Assembly (NCBI RefSeq): GCF_002221525.1
Contig: NZ_CP011029.1
Coordinates: 1 to 64,000, forward strand
Source: Pseudoalteromonas espejiana DSM 9414
GTDB taxonomy: Bacteria > Pseudomonadota > Gammaproteobacteria > Enterobacterales > Alteromonadaceae
Direction of reading: 5' to 3'
Length of the DNA: 64,000 nt
A program made the translations under genes and the position numbers. The first letter of the stretch is position 1. Each line of letters opens with the position of its first letter. The notes below the pieces were generated by a model. The model had not been told where the DNA came from, did not search any database, and worked only from the letters and a program-made list of their open reading frames with translations. This document shows, piece after piece, positions 53,082 through 61,098 of the stretch.

Positions 53082-53082
53082 G

Positions 53083-53523
53083 CTATTGCCAACCATTGTT
53101 CTCTTCGCACCAGTCATAAAGAATCATAATTTTTTCAAGTTCATAGATTGCTCGAAACAAATCACCGTAAAGCTTACACTCACTGAAATTAGCCATTGAT
53201 TGAGTTATTGTATTATTAAGAAGAAATTCATGCGCCATATCATTACGATAATTAACGATAATTTCTAGATAGGCAATAAAATCTGGCCTTAAGCCTTTAT
53301 CTCTTAGCTCGTTTTTGGTTGTTCCAAGAGTCCACTTTTTCATGCTCTCTGATGGAACGCCATACATTCTTGAGAGCAGCCCCTTTAAACCAAATTCCAG
53401 AATTTGAGCTTTGCCCATGAACATGGCGTATTGCTCAAGTACACTCTGATTTTTGTATCCTTCAAGCTTCGCATAGACTAATTCTTCAATGTCTCCAGCA
53501 GATAATGCCGCTACTTCTGTCAT
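53083..53523 (-). CDS. Cassette-encoded protein with RNDMAH motif, HEPN-like
   Basis: 146 aa, all-helical. YRNDMAHEF (near 107-115) matches the R-x4-H core of HEPN/DUF86-like domains. Good SD (AAGGAATCGAGA before ATG), which lies within the cassette 25 bp after the core site GTTAGGC. Stop is 1 bp from the attC start. No partner nucleotidyltransferase is seen. Function unknown. Confidence 0.62.
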   Translation of the reverse strand: MTEVAALSAGDIEELVYAKLEGYKNQSVLEQYAMFMGKAQILEFGLKGLLSRMYGVPSESMKKWTLGTTKNELRDKGLRPDFIAYLEIIVNYRNDMAHEFLLNNTITQSMANFSECKLYGDLFRAIYELEKIMILYDWCEENNGWQ

Positions 53524-53550
53524 TCTCGATTCCTTATCGCTTCAGTCGCC

Positions 53551-53779
53551 TAACATTTTATAGTGAGCTCATCGCGTATATTTCTGCCGACCCCCACGCT
53601 CATTTATCTACGTTATTTAGTTTTAACAAATAACCTAAAGCATTACTATCACTATGTTTTCTTAAGCTTTAAAGTATAGTTAAATAAAATAATATGCTTA
53701 CGCCGTTCATCTTCATGAATATTCGCGCAAAAAGCAGTTTGACCAATCAATTAACTACGGTATTTAGCCAATCTCAATG
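53551..53779. repeat. 226-bp flanking repeat, copy 1 (attI-like)
   Basis: Begins at TAACATTTTATAGTG, exactly at the cassette core site, and matches 59616-59841 (about 80% by eye). Left of this point the two loci share nothing. It could be the attI side of an integron platform that lost its integrase. No terminal inverted repeats, so it is not a simple MITE. The remaining gap to 54046 holds only a hairpin (AACACC...GGTGTTTTT, about 53960-53988). Confidence 0.65.
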
Positions 53780-54045
53780 ACCGTTTCTCGCTCTTTGCCG
53801 AAGTTCTGCTCAGTGCCAGGAGCAGACATTCACATAAAAATCGCTTATGTCCCATATATTTTGACTTAAAGACTTTTTTACGCTTTCTGTAGTAAGTTAT
53901 TAACTAGTCGTTGATAACTTGGAGCTGTAGCTTCATATATCAGCTGACTATCTAGGTAAAACACCATGTAAGAAAGAACAAGGTGTTTTTATGAGGCATA
54001 AAGTCCGTAGAGTAGAGCTACTTAAAAATACTTAACAATGCTAAA

Positions 54046-54630
54046 TCAGATCTTAAGTGCTGCCCCTAAATGTAGTTTATATCGCTCCATATCGACTTTT
54101 ACTTGGGGATTTTTCATAACATCGCTACAAATAAAAGTTTCTAGTGGCTTCATTCCTAAAAACTGATTTGCTTTATGCACGGGTAAATACACACCATCTA
54201 CCCCAGTCCCCTCAAAAAACTGCTCACTATCAATGAACGCATTTACTGGGGCATTCCACGTGACAGAAAGCATGTATTTTTTACCGTGAAGTAAGCCTCC
54301 AGATCCATACTGCTTTGAAATATCACTTCTAGACCTACCGTCGCTTTCATATAACTTACCGTGCCCTTTGGTAAACACCTCATCCATGTACTTTTTCACA
54401 GTCCAAGGAGGCCCCATCCACCATGCGGGCATCTGAAAGATTACCAAGTCAGCCCACAGCCATTTAGAAATTTCTTCATCGACATCATATCCCTTATCAA
54501 TAGTTGTGTTACGAACATTACAGTTACTTTGTACAAAGAAGTTTTCAGCAAAGGCTGTGAGCGAATTGTTAAGCTCACCTTTAGAGTGAGCGAAACATTT
54601 ACCGCCATTTAAAATTAAGATATTTTTCAC
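54046..54630 (-). CDS. mdaB: NADPH:quinone reductase MdaB
   Basis: 194 aa flavodoxin-fold quinone reductase matching E. coli MdaB over its length: ILNGGKCFAHSKGELN, WLWADLVIFQMPAWWMGPPWTVKKYMDEVF, YGSGGLLHGKKYMLSVTWNAPVNAF and DGVYLPVHKANQFLGM. It reduces quinones by two electrons with FAD, avoiding radical formation. It lies 73 bp downstream of the DJ-1/PfpI gene on the same strand, in an oxidative/electrophile-stress locus. Confidence 0.9.
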   Translation of the reverse strand: MKNILILNGGKCFAHSKGELNNSLTAFAENFFVQSNCNVRNTTIDKGYDVDEEISKWLWADLVIFQMPAWWMGPPWTVKKYMDEVFTKGHGKLYESDGRSRSDISKQYGSGGLLHGKKYMLSVTWNAPVNAFIDSEQFFEGTGVDGVYLPVHKANQFLGMKPLETFICSDVMKNPQVKVDMERYKLHLGAALKI

Positions 54631-54703
54631 TATGTACTACTACCCATTCTTTATTGAAATTCACTTAAAAACCTTTAATTGATAAGTGTCTGACATTAAA
54701 TGC

Positions 54704-55441
54704 CTATTTGATGCCTTTTAATCCAGTTAGAATCTCTTCGCCCACTTTACGAGCTGATTGCGGGTTTTGACCAGTAATAACTCGCCTATCATTCACAACG
54801 TTTACCGTCCATGCAGCACCATAAATGTGCTTTGCACCTTTGGACATTAATGTATCCTGTAGTGAGAAAGGAACAACTTCTGTTAGCCCTATATTTGACT
54901 CTTCCTCGTTAGTAAATGCAGCTAATTTTTTTCCTTTAACGAGGTATTGTCCGTTACTAAGCTTGACGTCTGTAAGAGCCGCTGGGCCATGACAAATCGC
55001 GCTTACAATACCGCCTCGCTCATATATTGAAACAGTTAATTTATTGATAAGTTCATTGTTCGAGAAGTCCCACATAGTTCCGTGACCGCCTGCATAAACT
55101 ACTGCTTGATAATCTTTACTGTTTACATCTTCAATCGCTTTTGTATTTATAATTGAAGCCATGAGCTTTTTATCATTTATAAACCTAGCATTATCTTCAT
55201 CTGAAAAATCTAGACTTTTAGGGTCTATTGGGGCCATTCCACCTTCAATGCTAGCAACATCAACTTCAAAGCCTGCATCAGCAAGGACGTAATAAGGATG
55301 TGTTAACTCACCTAACCAAAAGCCAGTTTTCATATCTAACGAACCCATTTTATTGTGGCTAGTCAGTACGAAAAGGATTTTATCCGCAGCAAAACTTGGA
55401 GCCGCGAAAACTAGTGTCATTAATAATAATAAAATTTTCAT
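54704..55441 (-). CDS. Exported DJ-1/PfpI-family protein
   Basis: 245 aa with a signal peptide (about 1-18, APSFA-AD). DJ-1/PfpI fold with the nucleophile elbow GGIVSAICHGPAAL (catalytic Cys, near 149) and YAGGHGTMWDF, like Hsp31/class-I glyoxalase-III proteins that remove methylglyoxal or repair glycated groups. Periplasmic location is less usual. Promoter region contains a perfect dyad (55468-55483). Confidence 0.85.
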   Translation of the reverse strand: MKILLLLMTLVFAAPSFAADKILFVLTSHNKMGSLDMKTGFWLGELTHPYYVLADAGFEVDVASIEGGMAPIDPKSLDFSDEDNARFINDKKLMASIINTKAIEDVNSKDYQAVVYAGGHGTMWDFSNNELINKLTVSIYERGGIVSAICHGPAALTDVKLSNGQYLVKGKKLAAFTNEEESNIGLTEVVPFSLQDTLMSKGAKHIYGAAWTVNVVNDRRVITGQNPQSARKVGEEILTGLKGIK

Positions 55442-55467
55442 ACTATCTTTCTCATATAAATTAAACC

Positions 55468-55483
55468 AACCGATTTGTCGGTT
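55468..55483. promoter_or_regulatory. TetR-type operator-like dyad
   Basis: AACCGA-TTTG-TCGGTT, perfect 6-bp arms, 27 bp upstream of the DJ-1/PfpI start. The arms resemble TetR-family operators; no TetR gene is in this locus, and the nearby LysR is an alternative binder. Confidence 0.4.
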
Positions 55484-55534
55484 ACTTGTAAAATACGCTA
55501 CAAACTTTCATTGTTAGGCATTGGAGCTCAAGTC

Positions 55535-55904
55535 TCAGTTTTTTGGTAGCGGCTCACCTGCATGTAACAACTCGACGGAAATATTATCCGCAAAGCGTAA
55601 AAAAGCCATTTGACCGTCTTGAGGAAATCGATTTACTTCAATGCCTAGTTCCTGTAAATGAGCGCATGTCTCGTATATATTTTCAACTCTGTAGGCTATA
55701 TGACCGAGGTTTCTCCCTGTATTTAGATACTCAGGCTCCCAGTTATAAGTAAGTTCAATTTGAGCGTTGTCATCACCTTGTGCAGCTAAAAGATAAGAGA
55801 AAACTTTGCTTCAAAGTAGCCTTTCCTTTTTAGAGCTTTCAACCCTAGACCTCAAAGCAAAATCTTAGTGATGCTTTAATATCTGATATGCGAAGATATT
55901 TCAT
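55535..55904 (-). pseudogene. VOC/glyoxalase I-like pseudogene
   Basis: Three frames are needed to read one VOC protein: MKYLRISDIKASLRFCFEV (from 55904), then GLKALKRKGYFEAKFSLIF, then LLAAQGDDNAQIELTYNWE...GHIAYRVENIYETCAHLQ...VELLHAGEPLPKN ending at 55535. The last part matches the C-terminal module of lactoylglutathione lyase. At least two small indels inactivate it. It lies between the DJ-1 and monooxygenase genes in the methylglyoxal/quinone-stress locus. Confidence 0.75.
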
Positions 55905-55907
55905 TTA

Positions 55908-56207
55908 TCACAAGCCCTCAAACACACGAGCTGCTTTAATATCGACTGATAGCACTCTACCTTCTAAAGACGTTTGTAATTGAAGATAATGAGGCAGTAT
56001 CTTATGTTGCTCTAAAGTATCTATGTCACGCCACATTTCAATTAATGTGATTCTTTGTGACCCATTAACATCAGAGAAAACATCATAACGCTCGCATCCA
56101 TCTTCAAGAATACTGTCACTCGAACATTCATAAATTGCATTTAATACAGTGCTGTAATGTTGTGTTTCACATAGAATATCCACAACGACCATTACTTCAT
56201 TGTCCAT
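55908..56207 (-). CDS. Antibiotic biosynthesis monooxygenase-like (quinol monooxygenase)
   Basis: 99 aa dimeric alpha/beta-barrel (ABM) protein, YgiN-like: VMVVVDILCE..., central GCERYDVFSDV (C-x-R-Y-D in place of the usual GCxxY), TLIEMWRDIDTLEQH with the conserved EMW and His. YgiN acts with MdaB in a quinone redox cycle, and mdaB is in the same locus. 61 bp downstream of the MDR reductase gene on the same strand. Confidence 0.8.
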   Translation of the reverse strand: MDNEVMVVVDILCETQHYSTVLNAIYECSSDSILEDGCERYDVFSDVNGSQRITLIEMWRDIDTLEQHKILPHYLQLQTSLEGRVLSVDIKAARVFEGL

Positions 56208-56268
56208 TTTTAACCTTTATCTTGGTTTATAAGGCTGCTTACACAGCCTTTAATTAAATAGCTGAAAT

Positions 56269-57261
56269 TTAACGCTCGATTACGATTTTACCTGTGGCTA
56301 ACCCTGATTCTAGACGAGTGTGAGCATCTTTAACTCCTTGTAAAGTTAAAGGGAAAACACTATCGATAAGAGGTTTAACTTGACCTTTATCTACAAGCCC
56401 AGCAAGTCGGCGTAGAATGTCACCGTGAGTCTCTCTATCGATGTTATGAATAATTGAAATCGCCATAAATACTAGGTCTAACCTTAGAGCCTTAAAGTGC
56501 ATTTCAGTTAAGTTATAATCAGCATAACCAATTGTAGAGATAACATGCCCCTTCAGTTTTGCAGCGATTAATGAGTTTTGTAAAACGGGCCCGCCCACTG
56601 TATCAAATACCGTATCGAAGCCTTGACCATTGGTTAGTCGTTCAACATATTCCTTTGGCTCTTCTGTAGGGAATAGAACCGTTTCATCTGCGCCTAATTG
56701 TTTTGCAGTTTCTGCGCGAGCTTCATCTGCAACAGTCGTTGTAACATGTGCACCTAGTGCTTTTGCAAGCTGAAGACCAATGTGGCCTACGCCACCTGTA
56801 CCACCATGAACCAACACTCTATCGCTCGGCTGGATTTCAGCTCGACCAATAATAGCTTCCCATGCTGTAATTGCTACTAAAGGCAAGCTAGCCGCCTCAC
56901 CAAAGCTAAGCGTTTTAGGTTTATGTGCTAATAATACAGCGTCAGCTTCAACCTTATCTGCAAGAGTACCCGGAATGCCAACGATACCGCCGACACAACC
57001 GTATACTTCATCACCAATTTTAAAGTTAGTTACACCTTCACCTACTTCACTGATTACGCCCGATACATCCATGTGAAGGATTGCTGGATAAGTCATACCA
57101 GCAGTGCCTTCACTGCCTTGACGGATTTTAGTATCAACAGGGTTAACACTTGTCGCTTTTACATCTATTACGACGTGGCCGCGTTTTGGTTTTGGCGCAT
57201 CAACTTCGATTTCATGTAAAACATTAACGTCACCATGACCATTAATAGCTATTGCTTTCAT
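56269..57261 (-). CDS. MDR-family quinone oxidoreductase
   Basis: 330 aa from ATG at 57261 (MKAIAINGHG), with GAGGAAA upstream; a longer frame is not supported. GroES-like domain (TSVNPVDTKIRQG, MDVSGVISEVGEGVTNFKIGDEVYG) and Rossmann domain VLVHGGTGGVGHIGLQLAKALGA (near 146). No zinc-ligand cysteine cluster, so a zinc-free quinone oxidoreductase like QorA or YhfP. Divergent from a LysR regulator that is the likely controller. Confidence 0.87.
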   Translation of the reverse strand: MKAIAINGHGDVNVLHEIEVDAPKPKRGHVVIDVKATSVNPVDTKIRQGSEGTAGMTYPAILHMDVSGVISEVGEGVTNFKIGDEVYGCVGGIVGIPGTLADKVEADAVLLAHKPKTLSFGEAASLPLVAITAWEAIIGRAEIQPSDRVLVHGGTGGVGHIGLQLAKALGAHVTTTVADEARAETAKQLGADETVLFPTEEPKEYVERLTNGQGFDTVFDTVGGPVLQNSLIAAKLKGHVISTIGYADYNLTEMHFKALRLDLVFMAISIIHNIDRETHGDILRRLAGLVDKGQVKPLIDSVFPLTLQGVKDAHTRLESGLATGKIVIER

Positions 57262-57362
57262 AATAATTTCCTCTTTGTTATTGACGAAAGTGATGTTATC
57301 AACATAATTAACAACCAAAAACACACTAAAAGTTTAATGATTAATTCCAAAAGGTTGATAAT

Positions 57363-58256
57363 TTGATTGATTCAATAGAAGAACTAAAGATATTCAGTAC
57401 GATTTTTGAACTTAAATCTATTCGAATGGCTGCTGATGCTCACAACCTAACGGCTGCAGCAGTGAGTAAAAGGTTGATAGCGCTCGAAAACAGACTGAGT
57501 GCTAAATTATTTTATAGAACAACACGGACCCTTAGTCCGACATTTACGGGTGAGAAGCTATATAACCATGCGCAAAGACTTTTAAGTATTAGCGATGAGA
57601 TTGAACATGACCTCGACCCAACAAATACGTTAAAAGGAAAAATAAAAATAACTGCGTCAGCTTCTTTTACACAAAGCTATCTATTACCTGTGATTAGCAG
57701 CTTTTTAGAAAGTTACCCGCAAGTTAATATTGAAATCATTTCTACAGATAGTTTAGTTAATTTAACTGAACAAGGTGTTGATTTGGCAATTAGACATGGC
57801 CCTTCGCGAGATTCATCATTAATTGGTCAAAAGCTATCTGATACAAAGAGAGTATTATGTGCAACGCCGAGTTATTTAGAAAAAAAAGGAGTACCACAAT
57901 CACCTGAATATTTAACTGATCATAGTTTATTAACCGTTGGGAATGAAACTAACTGGTCATTCATTAGAGAAAGTGAACGAAAAACAGTTAAGTTAAACCC
58001 CAGCTTTTCTTCTAGCTTAGGGGACAGCGTTTTGGGTATGGTGGAATTAGATCATGGTATTGCACTTTTGTCAGATTGGCATATTAAAGAACGTGTTGAA
58101 AAAGGGCGCTTAAAGGTTATTTTAGAAGATTGGGAGTGTGACCCATCAATTTCAATTAACCTATTATATCCGTCTAGGAAAAACCAATCGATAATAGTTA
58201 GGAACTTCATTGACCACTTGAAAGAATGGATAAAAAGCAATCCCCTTTCAAAATAG
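57363..58256 (+). CDS. LysR-family transcriptional regulator
   Basis: 297 aa with a TTG start (AAAAGG about 8 nt upstream). Helix-turn-helix SIRMAADAHNLTAAAVSKRLIALE and the CrgA/DhcR-type effector-domain start LKGKIKITASASFTQSYLLPVI. Divergent from the MDR reductase (about 100-bp shared gap), a classic LysR arrangement. It probably also controls the quinone-stress genes beyond. Confidence 0.84.
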   Translation: MIDSIEELKIFSTIFELKSIRMAADAHNLTAAAVSKRLIALENRLSAKLFYRTTRTLSPTFTGEKLYNHAQRLLSISDEIEHDLDPTNTLKGKIKITASASFTQSYLLPVISSFLESYPQVNIEIISTDSLVNLTEQGVDLAIRHGPSRDSSLIGQKLSDTKRVLCATPSYLEKKGVPQSPEYLTDHSLLTVGNETNWSFIRESERKTVKLNPSFSSSLGDSVLGMVELDHGIALLSDWHIKERVEKGRLKVILEDWECDPSISINLLYPSRKNQSIIVRNFIDHLKEWIKSNPLSK

Positions 58257-58430
58257 ACTTAACTTCTTAGGGTTTTCACTACAGTTAACTTCATCTGGTA
58301 GCAAATTAGCTAACTCCACCTAGAGCCATTTACCAAACTTTAAAAAAGAGCAAGATATAAATTACACTTTATAGTGGTTTGGAGTATGTGTTTAGTGGAT
58401 AAAATACTTTATATCCGAAGGGGGCTATGT

Positions 58431-58470
58431 GCCAATTGCGGACAGTGGTAACCATCGTCACTTGTTATGT
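58431..58470 (-). other. Degenerate attC/array end of the second cassette array
   Basis: Minus strand: GTGTTACATAACAAGTGACGATGGTTACCACTGTCCGC. ACATAAC is the complement of the first bases of its cassette (GTTATGT at 58866-58872). The stretch TTACCA-N-TGTCCGC-N3-TGGCAC after the core also follows attC 1 at about 52148-52170, so both arrays share this outer boundary. Inner attC structure is short or degraded. Confidence 0.55.
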
Positions 58471-58475
58471 AACAC

Positions 58476-58850
58476 CTAACCGGAACCTTTCATGATGTTT
58501 TTATTTAGTTGCTCAAACTCTTCCATTAATTTATCGCAATCTGTTTTTTTAGCTTGGCAGAGTGCTGACATTTGAATGTAAATGGCTTGGTTTTTCTCAA
58601 GGACTTTGCGCTTTATCGCTGCGGGATGTGCAGAGTGTGACTCAGGAGTAAACGACCATAAAACCAAATTTGAATCTTCTTGATCTTCGATAATAGTCCA
58701 GCCACCTTGGACGCTTAGTTTTGTTCCGGCTTTATTTTTAAGTGCTTGAAGAGCGAGGTCGACTGTTTTATACCCGATAGAGCTGCTTTCAGAGGAAAAG
58801 GATGGAAAAGCGATTAATGCGCTCAAGAATCCTAAAGATATAATTTTCAC
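58476..58850 (-). CDS. Cassette-encoded exported protein
   Basis: 124 aa. The start is GTG at 58850 (VKIISLGFLSALIAFPSFSSES) with GGAG 6-9 nt upstream; a longer frame would begin inside the attC site. Signal peptide about 1-19. The mature part holds VQGGWTIIEDQEDSNLVLWSFTP, then a helical region with CQAKKTDCDKLMEEFEQL. Two Cys could form a disulfide. No family recognised. Second gene of the second cassette array. Confidence 0.6.
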   Translation of the reverse strand: MKIISLGFLSALIAFPSFSSESSSIGYKTVDLALQALKNKAGTKLSVQGGWTIIEDQEDSNLVLWSFTPESHSAHPAAIKRKVLEKNQAIYIQMSALCQAKKTDCDKLMEEFEQLNKNIMKGSG

Positions 58851-58865
58851 TAAACTCTCCGTGTT

Positions 58866-58946
58866 ACATAACGCCGCAATAAAAGGCAAGCGTTAGCGAG
58901 TCCAGCCCACGTTTTTTGTGGGCGATTTTTCATTGCCTTATTATCT
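58866..58946 (-). other. Integron attC site of the amber-split cassette
   Basis: About 80 bp, from R'' AGATAA (minus strand of 58941-58946) to R' GTTATGT (58866-58872). Inner pairing AATAAGGCAA...TTGCCTTTTATT and GCCCACAAAAAACGTGGGC gives an attC-like fold. AGATAA is the complement of the start of this cassette (GTTATCT at 59613-59619). Confidence 0.6.
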
Positions 58947-59588
58947 TTATTTCTCACTGGATGGAAACTCCAGCTCTTCATAGAGGCTTTGTAAACAGGT
59001 ATCGATGTTGTTCATGGCAGACTCGTAGACAGGTATAGTACTCCTCGCCATTTCAGAATCATTTTCTTCACCAAAAATAGCTATTTCCATACTGCACATC
59101 ATAGAGCAATTACCGTGTAGCTCGGATAACAAACTTCTCGACTTTTTAGATAGAAATATAAAATCTTCCTACTCAATTTCATGCAGTGCGGTAATGTGCT
59201 GTAAAGAAGCCTTATCTATATCTTTTGACAGAACTTCAAGGTTTGGATGAAATTCACCTCGTGAATCGTATGAGCCAAGAGCTGCTTCACAGAATTTCTT
59301 GAAATCAACCAATCTCTTTTGAAGTTTTTTGAAAACTCTAACTTTTTCATCCAATAGAATATTGTGCTTTCTGGATAGAACTGAAAGATCGACTTTGAGC
59401 CTCTCAATTTCGGCCACATATCCAGATTTAACCTCTTCGACCTTACGGGTTATTTCTTCAATATCTTCCTTTGTCGCTAGGTTCTTTCCTTTTTCAGTAG
59501 TATATGAAAATAGATACTTCCGAAATAGGAAGATACATCCTATAGCAAGGAGAACTAAAATCTGCAACCCAACTAAGATCCAATCCAT
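58947..59588 (-). pseudogene. Cassette-encoded membrane coiled-coil protein split by an in-frame amber codon
   Basis: Start ATG at 59588 (MDWILVGLQILVLLAIG). One membrane helix, then KGKNLATKEDIEEITRKVEEVKS, a stretch recurrent in integron-cassette proteins, and a coiled coil. At 59169-59171 a TAG interrupts the frame. The same frame continues EDFIFLSKKSRSLLSELHGNC to PSSEK at 58947. Reading through gives a ~213-aa protein. Either a recent nonsense mutation or two products. It starts 25 bp inside the cassette. Confidence 0.6.
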
Positions 59589-59615
59589 AAATTTACTCAG
59601 AACTCCAAAGAGAGA

Positions 59616-59841
59616 TAACAATTTAATAGTGCGCTCGTCGCGCATATTTCTACCGACTTAGCGCTCATTTATCTACTTTATATAGTTTTAACAAATTACC
59701 TAAGGTATTACTATTACTAAGTTTTCTAAAGTTTTTAGGTAAAGTTAAATAATCCAATTTGCGCGCAGCGCTCATTTTCATGAATATATACGCAAAGAGC
59801 AGTTTGGCCAATCAAGAACTACAATATTTAGTCAACCTCAA
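59616..59841. repeat. 226-bp flanking repeat, copy 2 (attI-like)
   Basis: Matches 53551-53779. The homology begins at TAACAATTTAATAGTG, again exactly at the cassette core (AGATAAC at 59613-59619). The rest of the 314-bp gap to 59959 shows no gene. Confidence 0.65.
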
Positions 59842-59958
59842 CGTCTGCTCATAGCTGTATTTCAGTTTAGTAACTGGCTGATATGCTATTTAAATCAACG
59901 TCGCTCGGTAATTAGACCGACATAATCCCTTTGTAATCAAAATACTACATGCATAAAA

Positions 59959-60930
59959 CTATTTCACCTTAGTATCACTGCTGTAATAGTTGTAAGCTTC
60001 GGAAATGTTGGCTTTAATTTTTTCTACATTAATTATTTCATTCGCAATATTAACTAGTTTTTGCTTATCTTCACTATATACTTGTTTTAAAAGATTTAAC
60101 TTTCTCCCTTCAAGTAATTTATATTCTGGAAAGTCATTAATTTCTTTATTTTTGATAACTAGCTTTAAGCTTTTTTCATTAATGGCTAAATCATATCTGT
60201 CTAATAACCTATGGATATCAGCACGCAAGAGTAAGCCGTTATTGATACAGAAACTCTCTTCTACTTTTGATTTAGAATGAGGAATAATATGAGCGGCCTC
60301 TAATGCCCCCTCTGGACAGAACCCTGTTATTGAACATTTAAGTCCATAAATTTCAATTAGCTTCTCTCTGAACTGACGTTGACTTTTTGCATCTCGAATT
60401 TTTTGAAATACGTGTTTATCTTCCTTACTTTTAATATCATTTACTTCAACGATTGGGTAGATTTCTGTCTTTTCAGGTAGCGGTAAAGGAAGTCTATTTT
60501 TTAAATCACCAAAAGACTTTACTTGCGAGATATATTGCGCAACTTCACCCGAAATCAATGCAGATTTATTGAGTGGTAAAGTAGGATGTTCATGACCAAA
60601 ATGGCTCTCGGGCCAAAGCTTTGATTTTGTAGTTTTTGTACCAGCCACATAAAGTTCAGGCTGCTTAATCTTTTTTTCATAATTTAGAGTAAATAACGCG
60701 TGTCCACTGCTTCCTTTAAAACTTCCAAAGCCAATACGGTTATCGTTTCTATACCAAATGTCCAGAGGTCCGAATACTTGTGTTAAATTAATTAACAATG
60801 ACTCTACATAAGTGAGTTTTACAAGACCTCTTATTTTTAACTCTTTACATAAATGGTCATATAAAGCTTTAGCGATATCCTCTAACTTTTGTTCATAATC
60901 CTTACCGGCTTTTATAATATGACCTGCCAT
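59959..60930 (-). CDS. HNH endonuclease, restriction-like
   Basis: 323 aa. The C-terminal HNH nuclease (about 200-260) reads CSITGFCPEGALEAAHIIPHSKS...NNGLLLRADIHRLLDRYDLAI, with catalytic His pair, Asn and final His. The N-terminal ~150 residues (FGPLDIWYRNDNRIGFGSFKGSSGHALF...) probably recognise DNA. This architecture occurs in stand-alone HNH restriction or defence nucleases. No methyltransferase is adjacent. ATG with AAGGAAGAATATT upstream. AT-rich; near integron cassettes but its ends do not show cassette boundaries. Confidence 0.78.
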   Translation of the reverse strand: MAGHIIKAGKDYEQKLEDIAKALYDHLCKELKIRGLVKLTYVESLLINLTQVFGPLDIWYRNDNRIGFGSFKGSSGHALFTLNYEKKIKQPELYVAGTKTTKSKLWPESHFGHEHPTLPLNKSALISGEVAQYISQVKSFGDLKNRLPLPLPEKTEIYPIVEVNDIKSKEDKHVFQKIRDAKSQRQFREKLIEIYGLKCSITGFCPEGALEAAHIIPHSKSKVEESFCINNGLLLRADIHRLLDRYDLAINEKSLKLVIKNKEINDFPEYKLLEGRKLNLLKQVYSEDKQKLVNIANEIINVEKIKANISEAYNYYSSDTKVK

Positions 60931-60999
60931 AATATTCTTCCTTCAAATATAAGCTTATAATTTAATTCTAAATACATATCATAGTATTAAGAATGGAGG

Positions 61000-61097
61000 G
61001 TAACCTTTCCATTTTTTACTGGAGGCTATCTGTAGAATTTTCGTTGTTTAATATTCATTACGGGAGAAGAATCACCCATTACACTTCTTGTTACGTG
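61000..61097 (-). other. Candidate attC of the 61-kb two-gene cassette
   Basis: Minus strand starts ACACGTAACAAGAAGTG right after the 61099 gene and ends at GGTTACCC (about 61000). CACGTAAC is complementary to the first bases of the cassette (GTTACGTG, 61878-61885). The inner fold is less clear than at 53005. Confidence 0.45.
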
Positions 61098-61098
61098 T

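Noticed and set aside
53551..53779. The 226-bp repeat as a MITE
   Set aside because: No terminal inverted repeats and no target duplication; one end coincides with the integron core site instead.
55511..55520. attC core (TTGTTAGGCA) near the VOC pseudogene
   Set aside because: No matching R'' or cassette start at a sensible distance; probably chance.
59169..59171. Amber codon as pyrrolysine
   Set aside because: No pyl genes or methyltransferase context; a simple nonsense mutation is the plain explanation.
59959..60930. HNH nuclease as an integron cassette
   Set aside because: The sequences just before and after the gene are not complementary at a GTTRRRY-type core, so cassette borders cannot be supported.
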